Shown: positions 37,301-47,808 of the stretch, piece after piece | How the letters are laid out: each line of letters begins with the position of its first letter | Position numbering within the stretch: position 1 is the first letter of the stretch | NCBI GenBank assembly: GCA_031213475.1 | Contig: JARUPZ010000013.1 | Span: forward strand, 2,630,231 to 2,694,230 | DNA length: 64,000 bases | Source: Nereocystis luetkeana | Taxonomy: Eukaryota > Sar > Phaeophyceae > Laminariales > Laminariaceae | Reading direction: 5' to 3' | Translations under genes and position numbers: made by a program | The notes under the pieces: model-generated | The model's database searches: none | Told to the model about the DNA's origin: nothing | What the model saw: only the letters and a program-made list of their open reading frames with translations

Positions 37301-38673
37301 TGGAGCACTCGCCGTCTGGATACCATGCATGTGGCAGGAATAAGGCGACATGCGGAACAGGGGGAGGAGAAATATGAGTAGGATGGTCGGGGTGAAACGC
37401 ATGCACGCAACAGAGCAACAGCAGCAAGCAGTAACGCCGGTCGCTTACTCACTTGCCGTACCGGCAACATTTATTACGTCACACAGACAGCAACCTAGGG
37501 AGAGAAAGTCCCAGAGTAGGTTTAGCCGTAGCCTTTACCCTTTCCCCCTGAACCCGGGCTATAGCCGGTAGTGCCGGATTTTTCGGCTGACACGTAGCAG
37601 CGCATACACATACATACCCTGTACTGGTCTGGTATAGTACTTGGTTGTTGTTGTTGTTGTTCTCACATTAACTCCCCGACGAAGGAGTCCGTGGTCATAC
37701 AAAGGTGCTGGAGCCCTAGGAAGATCCAAAAAAAAAAAAAAACGAAAGTTCGGCTGCCTCGAAATACACGAGACGAAGAAAGCGCACGAGCTAAAACCAA
37801 TGTGCAAACTGAACTAACATGGCCGCGGGTATATCCTCTCAACTATAACATAGAGTACCCCCGTTCCCACCACTAACCAACTCGTGGCTGCTGACTACAG
37901 CGGGTGCTGTCTGAAGTGTTGCCTGCACCGTACGAAACGCACGGTAGTCCTGAAAACGAAAGAGGAACACACCTGCCTGCTATCTGGAGTGCTGTCAGAG
38001 TGAAGACTCGCGGATATGCCGTGAAAAAGGAGCAATCGAACCTTACTACCACACGAATATCAACGATCGCCATCTCTTCCTGGGCTGTCTGACACAAAAA
38101 GGTGCAGCACATTTATGATACCACGTCCCTGATAATTGCGTAGGTTATTCCCCATGAAGGTACCAGGTACCAGGTATGTATCTATGCATACAGTGTACGA
38201 GTAATTTTCCTGCACCGATTGATTACATGCTTGGCATCAAAATGAGGAAAAAGTTGTGAGATCGACACAATTGGCACACATACATTCCTTCGCTCGTTAC
38301 TTTTTAATAGATTGTTGTAAAAGCCGGGAAGCGGAGACCAACGAAGTGGATTACTATCAGCCGATGTCTATGATCATCATCGCACATATCTGCCATTGGG
38401 CATTGCGCAGCATACGGCACAAGCTTTGACCTCTATTGAAAGACAAGTTGTTCTCGCAAAGATTGAGTTGCGACTGCTGCTGTATACCTTACTTATACCT
38501 GTTACTGATGTATAGCTGCTTTTCAAGTACAACAATCGAAGGAGTTCAATCTACGCGTTGTCTTACCCCGTTCCTTACGCTTGCTTACCGAACACCGCGC
38601 ATGTCTCTTGGCCAGCTCCTGTTGATAAGACCGCCAGAAGAAGCGTGATTATCACCGCCTTCTTGTTGACCAT
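31386..38673 (-). CDS. Secreted cysteine-rich, F5/8C (discoidin-like) protein, proximal copy
   Basis: Six exons on the minus strand: 38673-38589, 37315-37220, 34611-34504, 33309-33184, 32153-31804 and 31535-31386, totalling 915 nt (305 codons). The start is the ATG of MVNKKAVIITLLLAVLSTGA, a clear signal peptide. Exons 2, 3, 4 and the start of 5 are cysteine-rich modules ending in CDEGFC, CIEGIC, a longer NGFC, and CVDGIC. Exons 5-6 form a domain with SRWSCSKN, ISMNIAFHKGDERTRKIKV and YNDWLSITE, the strand pattern of F5/8 type C or CBM32 lectin domains. Exons 1-4 join in phase 1; 5 to 6 is phase 0. The introns after exons 2 and 6 appear to begin with GC. The 3' end is unresolved: a small terminal exon ending at a TAA at 30911-30913 is possible. 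Probably an extracellular or wall protein that binds carbohydrate; the ligand is unknown. Confidence 0.8.
33449..33883. repeat. Foldback DNA element with hairpins inside each arm
   Basis: 435 bp, starting GTTGATTATATAGC and ending GCTATACAATCAAC. The left arm runs to about 33650 and the right arm from about 33700, pairing through GGTGTCTAGAGGCACAC, TTGCCAAACG and GGGGCCCTCCCC. Each arm carries near its tip its own hairpin around ACCACTCAGTCAGCGCTG (33461-33521 and 33815-33875). Flanking TACTGCT / TACTACT may be a 7 bp target duplication. It has no coding capacity and lies in intron 3 of the proximal gene. Confidence 0.9.
34621..34840. repeat. Minisatellite, four units of about 54 bp
   Basis: AAGAGCCAGCGAGACCAAA-like units start at about 34630, 34684, 34737 and 34793, each followed by AATGAGGCAA and CGAGCGCGAAGATTT variants. 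The array begins directly upstream of the exon 3 acceptor (34612) of the proximal gene, in intron 2. No similar array flanks the matching exon of the distal gene. Confidence 0.85.
35711..35880. repeat. GGGTC / GACCC pentanucleotide repeat in inverted arrangement
   Basis: Four GGGTC units at 35781-35800, two more at about 35823-35832, then about four or five GACCC units at 35839-35868. The block can fold on itself. It lies in intron 2 of the proximal gene. Confidence 0.9.
36247..36312. repeat. Terminal fragment of repeat family 3 (GTCGGATGGCAAGC)
   Basis: TTTCGGGAAAGATATGAGCG through CACATTGTCGGATGGCAAGA closely matches 56224-56293. The final block is the inverted-repeat end of the element at 42614-42866. 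Confidence 0.75.
37079..37168. repeat. Hairpin MITE, family 2
   Basis: TTTAGAACCGCAGTCCCGTT pairs with its complement ending AAAGGGGTTAA. The left TTAA is lost and the right one is kept. It lies in intron 2 of the proximal gene, 50 bp past exon 2, so the copy inserted close to the unusual GC donor. Confidence 0.92.
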
Positions 38674-38830
38674 AGTTTCACAAAAATAGCTTCGCTTCGA
38701 CTGATGACACGGTAAAAGGTTCGCGTGGGTGTATCGGCCGGCGGGAGCAGTACGTGTAGCGCTCTATGCTGGAATTGGAGGGAGTGCGAGAGGCGAGGGC
38801 GTGGGCGTGTGTTGTGTGTTGTGTCATTTT
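38674..38830 (-). promoter_or_regulatory. Leader and proximal promoter of the proximal lectin-like gene
   Basis: Upstream of the ATG, the minus strand keeps blocks also found upstream of the distal gene: GGCCGATACA (38728-38737 here, 55560-55569 there) and CGCCCTCGC further up (about 38795 and 55669). Together they show that the 5' flank was duplicated with the gene. I see no firm TATA box. Confidence 0.5.
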
Positions 38831-40284
38831 GTGGTGTTATTGTTTTCCTCCGTTCTTGCGTCCACAGTGTACAGGTACGTATGTGAAGCTCTGTTTTCAA
38901 AATGTTCATCTTTCGGTACGAGGTACTATGATAGGGTTCAGAACTTGGCAAAATACCAGCAAGCAGTCCACGGACTTGATTGTGGCAAATGAGTAGCTCA
39001 CATACATACATGTCATGTCTATATTATGTTGACCGCATATATATACTTAAAAGAGCAGTATTTATCACTTACTTACTTGTCAAGTAAGTATAGACGTGAC
39101 CGAGTATAGACTATCATACATACCACAATGTGACATACCGGTACCACAATTGACTATTATTATTGTCATAATAATGTGGTTGACAACTGACTGGAAAGTC
39201 GTGAGGCATAATATACAGCAGTAGTAGTAGTATATGCATGTCCATCACGTTCCAGGAAGATTCTTCAAGTTCTAAGTAAGTGGCGTTCTAAGTGCTGTGA
39301 GAAGGGCGCGCATAACATTCTTTCTTGTGTGTGGCGTAAAAATTACCCCGACCCGCACGGTCGTATCCGACGCTGCTTTCCACATCATCATGGCTGGTAC
39401 AAAATGTGGAAGGTTGAACGGAGGAAATCAGGGGTTTGTGGAGAGGTTAAATCCTTGGCAGGGGCCGGGGTTACAGTACGGTAGGGTTCTCTGCAGAAGT
39501 TAGCAGTCTATAACCAACGGGTGTGTGCTACATACATAGGCACTCTTACGATCGGAGAGCTTTATCTTCCATACTCGTACTAGGTTCCCCTACCTACCTG
39601 GTATTTTAGCCGCGGTTTTCTCTGCGTGCGAGTCCACGCACGGCTAAAACGCCAGTACGATTCAAGTTTGGATGACACAGCACAGCGCATGCATGTGGTA
39701 GGTGGCTATTCACGCACAAAGAAACTCAAGGAAGTTTGGGTATAGGACCACCGACCGGGGCAGGAGGCCTCATCCAATCCAATACTTACATTGAATGATC
39801 AGCGGCAGCGTGAAAGAATACTACTGCTGTACCTGGTAGTGTTTTTTTTTCGCGCAATTTTTTTGTCCTCCAGATTTTCCTGACTTTTTTTTCCAAAATT
39901 TGAAATATATATATGTATGTGTGAAATTCAACTTGCCTGATGTTTTTGCTTCTTCTGGAGAAATCGCGAATAGTGACAGAATGCCTCCGTATCTTGATAC
40001 GAATCTCGAAATATTTTCAAACTGTGGTCATTCTGGAATATAATAAGCTCTCCGATAAGAATGAGCACAATAAGGTCCAGCACTTACTTCTTGAAATAAA
40101 TGGTTCCAGATTCATTCATGATGAGCAAAACCAAATCTTAAATTTCAGATTTTGATGGTGAGGTAGTAGTATGGATGGCAGTTCATTTGTCGCTGTTATT
40201 CCGAAATCCGTCGCCATAATATTAAGGTCCGTGATCACCGAACAGGCTCCAACAACTTGGTTGGGCATATCGGAGAAGAACTGC
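38831..40284. other. Intergenic stretch with one repeat fragment
   Basis: The only feature I can support is a copy of the AGGAGGCCTCATCCAATCCA unit at 39768-39832. The rest is AT-rich with short repeats (AAGTAAGTA, TATATA). No gene recognised. Confidence 0.5.
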
Positions 40285-40397
40285 CATTACGGAGGGCTAT
40301 AGTAAATATAGGACCAAATATTGTTGGTCAAAAAAGCGAAATATATAGTTTTTTGTGTTTACCGTAGGTCCCCCATTAACTATGGTCCCCCGTAATA
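40285..40397. repeat. Hairpin MITE, family 1
   Basis: The left end is worn (CATTACGGAGGGCTATAGT) and the right end intact (CTATGGTCCCCCGTAATA). The centre keeps AATATTGTTGGTCAAAAAAG. About 113 bp. Confidence 0.88.
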
Positions 40398-42613
40398 GTG
40401 TGCTGTACGAGTATCAGAAATCATGTGTGTATCTCTTACAACATGCATGTACACAGGCTAATTCAACCTGAATTCAAAAAGGTATTTAAGAGCCGGAATT
40501 TGACGCCGTGTTCGAGAGATACATCCTTAATGTTTACAGAAGTCCGTCGCGTGTTCTATGAGCGCCCTCGACCCGCTACCTCAAGCTGTAGCTTCTTCTG
40601 ATCATGTTTCGTCATGTAACTGTTTTTGTTTGTTTGTGGTATTGAGGCCTTCAGAAATCCCAAATTCCGGGAGGAAGAACACCCTTGTGAGTTAACGGGT
40701 CGACATCAGTGACTTATAGAACGCGTATACAATAATAATGCAGGCTCCCCCTAAAAAAAAAGACGTGAATATCTGGGCTTGGAACTACAGCAGAAGCACA
40801 TCGTAGTGGTACTTCCAGTAGATTTTTCGGCATGGGACCAACTTTAAACACAACTTGACGTGCGTACGATATAGGTCTACGCAGTCAGATAGATCTTGGC
40901 GTATTATTTGCGCAAAAACACATGCACATACAATACGAAAAAACTGACTTCGTCAGAGGGAAACGCCTGGCGCCTCGTACTGATTTCGTGATTGGATTGT
41001 GGTTGGGACACACAATAATTATCGTCGCTAGCGCCACCCCTAGGCTCCAGCGGAACAACTAACTATGTGTGGATGTCACCCTGTTCCGCGTTTGATATCC
41101 GTCAGTTTGATGCCCAGTATACATGCAAGTAGCAGTGGTCTCTTTCTATGACCCCAGCCAAAACATAGCGCGGCAGCCGGCACTACTCAGGACGTTTCCA
41201 CAAGTAAGTAAGTGACAGTCTCATGTGTACCAAACGAGATGTTTTCACGCTATATATAGCGGGCCGCCGGCAGTACTGAGCCGGCTCTAGAAAAGGATCC
41301 CTGCACAGCGGTGTTGACATTCGAGTAGATATTGCATGCGGCATTTGAACCAGTTCACAGTTGCACTGGTACAAATCAACTAGACGGAAGTCCAACAGGC
41401 GTAGATGTTTCACTTCAAAGTAGACTTCGATGGGGCTTTACAGGCCGAGCGTGTCAACGTCAATGGCTTCCATGATAATTCATGGGACTCCGAGCGCTTT
41501 CACTTGGTTCCCAGAAAAGTCCCATATAATACTCAAGATACTATAGCGACTGTCACGGAACTTTCATGAGATCTCACGAAACGTTTTTGGGGTCCTGCCC
41601 ATGAGCGAACGCATCATCATAACAAAAGAACAAACAAACGTCAACGGGCAGCCCTACTATTTCATGAAAAAAGCCCGTTATTAAAACACTACTTACTACT
41701 ACTACTGTACAGAAAAAAACATGAAACCACTCTAAAAAGTCATCATGAAAACCGTTGCAACGCCACCAACGTTCATGGCAACACCATGGAGGCGTTGTGC
41801 AAGCCCTTGATGAAAAACATAGATATGCCACTAAAGCTCCGCGAGAAGCAACGCAGTATAGTAGTACCAAACCAGGAAAGAGCCGCATGAATGCACGCGA
41901 AAGTCGACGACAGGCTCATGCAAACCCCATGAAATCACCATGCAAAGGAAGGGCCTGCTGTACGTACGTAAAACGCACCATGAGAACTTCAAACACGCAT
42001 ACATACATGCAGGCACTGCGAAGAAAGGTTTATTAGGTGACTTATCTCCTTTGTTGCGGCGTTTTGATTATAAGAGTATGCTTCCCCGTGCAATGCCTGG
42101 CAGCCGCAATATGTCCTCCTCTGGATGAAGAATCGTCCGACACCCCTTTAAAAAGTTTCCGAAAGTTTGTCAAAGTGATACCCAGGCGAGGCCAGACTCC
42201 GCAATTTCTACCAGAGGCAACGTCCTAGCGTGAAAGCAGCAACCCCCCCACCCGTGTGCATGACCTCGAGCAGAGCTGGAGGCGCCCTGTATAGCGGCAT
42301 AGTCGGCCCCTACTACTGCTAATAATGTCGGTGCATACTGTCCGTTATCACACTGGCGTTGTTCAATCGGCGAAGACTACTACTACTACTACTGCTTCCT
42401 GGTTCGTCCTCGACAGATTTTTCGTTTCGAGCATAATTTGAGCATTCCCTCCGGTTCCCCGCTGACTGCTTTCTGTTTGTTTCTTCGAAGTCAGATGGAG
42501 GGATGTTGGTCGTAGTAGTCTTCATGAGCGTCACATCAGTTTTTATTTGTCGTATGACACTGCCACGCTTTTTTTCTGCAGAGTTGTTGTTCGCTTTCTG
42601 TCAGCCTTTTTTT
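40398..42613. other. No gene recognised; CATGAAA-rich part
   Basis: Between about 41460 and 42010 the short string TCATGAAA and variants (CCATGAAA, CATGAGA, CATGCAA) occur about a dozen times with no fixed period. Overlapping frames (41574-41888 minus, 41755-42036 plus) follow this bias. Nothing else stands out. Confidence 0.4.
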
Positions 42614-42866
42614 AGAACAACACTGCGCATTGTCGGATGGCAAGCAGAATACTAAGAATGTAATTCTCACATCGATTGCGATTATTGAGTGAGCGGAAGC
42701 CGGCCACCTTTCTCCCCCTTGGCGCGAAACCACAAATTAATTGCAGTATTGCCGCTGCTCGCCTGCGCGATGTTGGCCCACGATATATATGTTGAAAACC
42801 TTCTCCGCGATCTCCACATTATTATTAATAGTACGCTTGCCGTCCGACAACGTGTAGTGGTGTTCT
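42614..42866. repeat. MITE family 3 with GTCGGATGGCAAGC ends
   Basis: AGAACAACACTGCGCATTGT then CGGATGGCAAGC at the left, with its imperfect complement GCTTGCCGTCCGACAACGTG then TAGTGGTGTTCT at the right, enclosing about 190 bp. Single ends occur at 36281, 53203, 54885 and 56265. The match to 53203 continues past the end (AGTGAAGAACTCTCCA), so these may be internal cuts of a longer element. Confidence 0.75.
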
Positions 42867-43434
42867 ATTAATAGAAAACACCAACAAAAAGTGAAGGACT
42901 CTCCATATCAAAATTGTACTACTTCGCCCATCTCGAAAAACCCAAGAGTCTCCCCACACCAAAAGGCGCAATTTTCTCCGGTATACAGGGGAAGATGGTT
43001 TGGGGTGACGATTACACCCCGTTCAAACGCCCATCTCCGGGCCCACGTAATAGCCCCTATCGTACAGTGCGCGCCTATTTTACTACTGTAGTTCCCCCCG
43101 GGTTCGCGAAAACCGTCAAGAGTTATGTGTTCGGGTGTATCTAGATGTTGCTTCCACACAAACAACAAGTATAATATACCAATGTGGATTTCGGGGGCAA
43201 TTATGGGGATTTTCGTATTCAAGACAGAAGTCTCTCCAGATTTCACCAAATCTACTAACCTGACAAAAATGTGGGCAAGACGTAAGATCTTGACAGTCGT
43301 TTTGTTCGGTTTTGTGTGTAAGACTTGTTAAGAAGACGTCCAAATAAAGGACCGTGGCCGATTTATATTCATCGTTAGCGGGAGCGTTGTTTGCAAGTCG
43401 TCTGCAAATCGAAAATACCTGCGAGGTCTGTTGG

Positions 43435-43572
43435 AGATCCCCTAAGGCCTAAGGCGAGATGGGATCTCCTCAGGTGAGTAGGGATCTCCTAAGATGAGAG
43501 GGGATTCCCTAACGTAACAAGGGATCCCCTAATAAGGCAGAAGGGATCCCCTAACTAGGGGGATCCCCTAAC
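43435..43572. repeat. Tandem GGGATCCCCTAA repeat
   Basis: Seven copies of GGGATCYCCTAA with variants (GAGATCCCCTAA, GGGATTCCCTAA) spaced 14-26 bp, separated by short AG-rich linkers. The core GGGATCCC is self-complementary. Confidence 0.88.
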
Positions 43573-44177
43573 TCGCTACAACAGGTGAATCCTTGATTCA
43601 AAACCCAGAATGACCAAGTCATGGCCGGTTTTTAGCCAATCTTCGAGATTTGTTTCGTAGGTAGGTGCACACTTCAGTTGCGCAACTACCTCAAAATTTC
43701 GTTTGTATGTATTTTTCTTTTCTCGCACTCGGCATCGATCCCTCTCGTCCATGCGGTTACGGTTTTGGTCATATGATCTGAAAACGTTAGGTGTTTCGTA
43801 AGCTATTGTGTGTGCGCGCATAATAAGTATGGTTGGATCCCCCCTATGTTAAACACGTATATCCAGCAGATAGATCACTGCAAAATCATCACTATTTTCA
43901 GCAACACTTGCTGCTAGCTCTTGTCTGCGGCAGGTAGCTCAACCTCACAGCACGCCGCTAGCTCAAGCGCAGCGGCAAGCTTGCTAGTTTCAGGACACCA
44001 CGCGGAGGATTCGCCTCTGTCCTCTACGCTGTGTGCGACTCGTCATCATGATGCTGATGCGAAGCCCCAGTCTCTCTCTGGGATATCCGACATCCAACAT
44101 GCTCATGTATGTTCCTAGTTAGTTCCTAGTCATGCAGACACTGCAGCAGAGGTACCTGCTGTATTGAAACTACGGCA

Positions 44178-44651
44178 CTACGGGCCTTGACCCTTCACAA
44201 GCTGGGTCTTATGCTCTCCCCGTTCTTGCCCTGTGCATTCTAGGCAGATGACTGCGCAGAGAGCTTGCGGCGGGTAGTACATATATATATCCCACAATCC
44301 TTTTGCATCAGCAGGTGACACTCGGATCTCGGATGGATGGATCGCAGGTACATATATATGTCGTGGGTCGATACAAAATATCTGTGCATTTAACATCAAC
44401 ATCGTACTGAACTGTCTGGCGTAATGATTTATTTGTTGGGTTCTCGGGGAAGGTGGGGGTCGATAGTGAGACCATGTGGGATTCTTTCGCTTGCTACGGT
44501 CCATCAAGGTCCCCTCGAAGTCAGGGTACGCGGAAGCGGAAACTTCCTGAAGCACGAAGCCGTTTTTTTTCTGAAACACAAATCCTTTTATCTTGACAAA
44601 AAGCGTTCCCTGCGGAACATACTTACGATATTCGGCGAACTCCTGCATCAC
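44178..44651 (-). CDS. Possible exon of an unidentified protein
   Basis: An open frame on the minus strand begins near MQEFAEYRKYVPQGTLFVKI and continues with a mixed hydrophobic and charged sequence that looks more protein-like than neighbouring chance frames. A good splice donor, C|GTAAGTATG, lies inside it at about 44629, so the reading may instead stop there. A long frame on the other strand (44424-44858) covers the same bases. I do not recognise a domain. Confidence 0.25.
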   Translation of the reverse strand: MMQEFAEYRKYVPQGTLFVKIKGFVFQKKNGFVLQEVSASAYPDFEGTLMDRSKRKNPTWSHYRPPPSPRTQQINHYARQFSTMLMLNAQIFCIDPRHIYVPAIHPSEIRVSPADAKGLWDIYMYYPPQALCAVICLECTGQERGEHKTQLVKGQGP

Positions 44652-45384
44652 ATCACAGTCGATCTCTTGGGCCTTTGCAGTGACCTCGTGCCTGCTCGTG
44701 TTCTAATGCTATGTTCCTGTGCATTGACGGGAAAAGAAGTGTGGGCACTGCTGTTTGAATACCCTTGCTCGATGGAAGTCCTATATCATGGTATTCGACC
44801 CACACGCATCCAGCCACACGCTGAATCCGTCTCTCTTCTCGTGCAATGCTTTAATTAAACCGCCCCACGAACTGAGCCCACCAAGCCTAGACCTCATGTC
44901 GGCAATACTTGGGGCAATTATCCGAACTCGATATAGGTGTTTTCCAGTCTTCCTCGGCGATAGCCCCTTTTCCATGTATTATTGTGATGTAACCCCTATT
45001 ATTGTGAAACGTGCTATGACAAACAGCATACCAAGGTGCCATATAGCTTATTTCAGAGTCTCCCTATCTATGCGGTACGTAACCCTGCCTCCCCATGAGC
45101 GATTGATGGGGCAGGAATAATAATTGCAAACAAACTTCCGGCTATACCCGCCTCTTGAGGGATGATTCAATCACCTCTTCCATCTAACCTGGAACTACTC
45201 CTAGCTTAGGCCCCAACTGTATGTGTCAGCTTGACAGGGCCGAGGCGATGCTGCTGAAGGCGGTGCACCAGCTTGCCCTCGAGCATCTCCGGCCCAACCT
45301 TACGCCCGGCCAGAATAAACACGGCATCGGAGGAACAGACGCGCTCAGAGCGCTGAACTTCCCGTTTCCAGTTACGGTGGCGAT

Positions 45385-45690
45385 GGCGCCACCTTTTGTA
45401 GGGGATTGCAGTTTTGACGTTGTCGCCGCTGCCGACTGAAATATGTACACGTAGTGATTCACACAGCCAGGGATAAAGCCGAGCACCCGCACACACTTGT
45501 GGAGCTTCGTTGCTGCTACTTACTGTAGCGAAAATGACACGGTAGAGTCGTTAGAGGCGTAGCCCGGGACCTTCTTGTCGTACAACCTCTCCTGGGAAGG
45601 GCACGAAGGAAGACGACGCCTGCACGCCCAGCTACCTTTCGGTGATGTTCGGGAAGAAGACAGCGCAGTCTTCCCGGATCGAACCCCAAG
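45385..45690 (+). other. Copy 2 of a two-copy segment, possibly coding
   Basis: This is the partner of 22250-22545. The plus frame carries PFVGDCSFDVVAAAD at 45389-45436 and CTPSYLSVMFGKK at about 45629-45660. A GTAAGT donor-like site on the minus strand at about 45530 keeps a minus-strand exon possible too. The upstream plus frame from 45221 (CQLDRAEAMLLKAVHQLALE) is helix-like. Function unknown. Confidence 0.35.
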
Positions 45691-46199
45691 GCCACGCAGC
45701 TATGTGAGCTATAACTCGAGCACACCTGCACACAAGTCTGTGTCATTTATACGTACACACGGAAGCACACCTCTACACGGGGGCGGATAACATTTACTCC
45801 GGAACTAACTGCTGTATATATTTGAAGCAATCTTACGTATCACGCCCGTGAATCTCCTGCAGACTGTTCCAAGCCCAACTACAGACAGACGGCGCCTACT
45901 ACCCTCCGCATATCGTCGTCACCACCAAGCTTATGGGGCTCGCAGTACTGGCTGTGGCGCCCACGGTGAGAACCCACGGCCACTGAAAACTGGCTTATCC
46001 CAACCACACCTACACGAATGCCGAAAACCATCTTATGTGTGTTCCACATCCACCAAACTGGAACAGTTCAGACATATATTATATATATATATATACTGTA
46101 GCAAGACAACTCTGAAGACGACCAATATTGGGTTGCCTTCCCTTACAGCAGTCATACACCACAATAATTGACGCATATATACGGCAGTATCCTCTTATA

Positions 46200-46560
46200 T
46201 AGTGACAGCAGTGCACGCGAGCCTCCCTCCCGTCCGTCTGTGAGCTCAAGGCCGCTGATTCGATGATCGCGTGGTGTGCACGTGGAGCTCTCATGACCAC
46301 TAGGCGGCACGCTGCAGCTCTTCGCTGTAAAAGAGTCCGTTTAGCAAGAACTGGCGTAGTTTCTGTCCAGGAGCTGGACCTGTCGACCGAAAAAACAGAC
46401 AAGATACAAGCCAAGGAGAGACAAGGCATGATTCGAAACGTCGTCGGTTGCTTTGAAGGTGCGGCGCATATTGTTTCCGTAATTGATGCCGTAGTTGACG
46501 AGCGTGAAACGAGCGGAATGGAATGTTCGAAGTTTTTTCTGTAGGGTATACATACCAAAC
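46200..46560. other. Segment paralogous to 29430-29948, possibly coding
   Basis: The plus frame 46263-46544 (93 codons) carries VVSVQELDLSTEKTD, matching VVPVQKLDLSTNSDN at 29.6 kb. The two lie at the same distance and orientation from the exon 6 copies. After about 50 codons the two frames diverge. The minus strand is open as well. Confidence 0.5.
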
Positions 46561-46985
46561 CCATACCCGGGGTATTTACTCGGGCGGGCATTGCCCCACA
46601 AAGAACTTCTGCCCGTTCTGCACGACAAGCATACCCGTACCCGGAACTTCTGATAGCTTTTTATGGCATTTATACCCTTACCCGAAACTTCCGTAAGTGC
46701 CATGCGCCCGTGCCACGATACCCAGGGTACGGGTACAACACCCCACACCCGTACCAGGTATTTATTTGTGTGGGGTAAATACCCAGACGATAGGGTAAAC
46801 ATCGGGGTATGCCCGGTACCCGTCACTTTGCGGTGCGGTAACGGATTCGGGTACAGCATTCATATACCCGCCCGGGACTCCTGTGAGTTCAGTAAGACTT
46901 CCATGCAATAATAGCCGGAACTTCTATGAGTTTTTTGTGAGGCTTCCATACCCGTACCCGGAGCCTACGAACCCTTACCGAAACA
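46550..46985. repeat. Degenerate TACCCG-rich satellite
   Basis: ATACCCGTACCCGGAACTTC and shorter pieces (GTACCCGG, CGGGTACGG, GGGTATTTA) recur on both strands over about 430 bp, in a pattern of short direct and inverted repeats with GAACTTCTGAGTT-like spacers. No gene. Confidence 0.7.
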
Positions 46986-47403
46986 TAATTTTTGGAATTT
47001 CCGTCAAACGGCAAGAGGAAAGCGAGACCGAAACTCACCCAGAGAGGCTCATTTCTCTTGTTTAGCATATGAGTATACAGTATATAGATACTAGTACATC
47101 CTTGATATATACGTGTCGGTAGGGTGTATGGTGCGCTTTGACCGAACATTCGGACCCTGTTTAGCCTGAATGATGGCATGCTATGCGCCATCATCAGGCG
47201 AAAAGAGGTCCGAACTGATTTGCCTTCCAGTCATTCGCACCCCTTACGACAACATAACAACCCAAGAATGACGCTTGAGGGCTCAAAACAGACACAGCCG
47301 TTATCGCAGGCCCTTCGGAGACAACCACGAGCGCGCGTACCGACATACACCAGCGTCGAGGATGGCAGTACTACGTTGTCGACAGCAATGGCGGTGCAAG
47401 GCC

Positions 47404-47424
47404 GGGGGGGGGGGGGGGGGGGGG
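47404..47424. repeat. Poly-G tract, 21 bases
   Basis: 21 G on the plus strand, C21 on the sense strand of the distal gene, 385 bp past exon 6. It matches in position the tract at 30961-30981. Confidence 0.95.
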
Positions 47425-47808
47425 TAATTGGTGGTTATTGAATTTGTCTTCGGTAGTCTGCCATAAACGTGTAGATGACTGGATGTCTAAAGGGTTTATA
47501 CCGTGGCGTTATATTGGATCATAACAGCACTACGTCTTCAGCACGTCACTACCGCGAAGATGTCATCCGACTGAATGCACGGCATGGTTCACGACCATGG
47601 TCCATGAACTTTTTTAATTCGCTGCCATAGCATAAATATATAATGGTAAGGGTTTCTTCTGTTCACGCTGACCACAATCATGCACCGCGTACAAAATAAA
47701 GCAGTCGAGAAACCAAAAGAACAGACGGATACGAGCGTCACTCCTTCTATATATCGAGCGACAACAGATCGAGGAGTAGTAGCTCCACATGCACAAACAC
47801 CATCTTGC

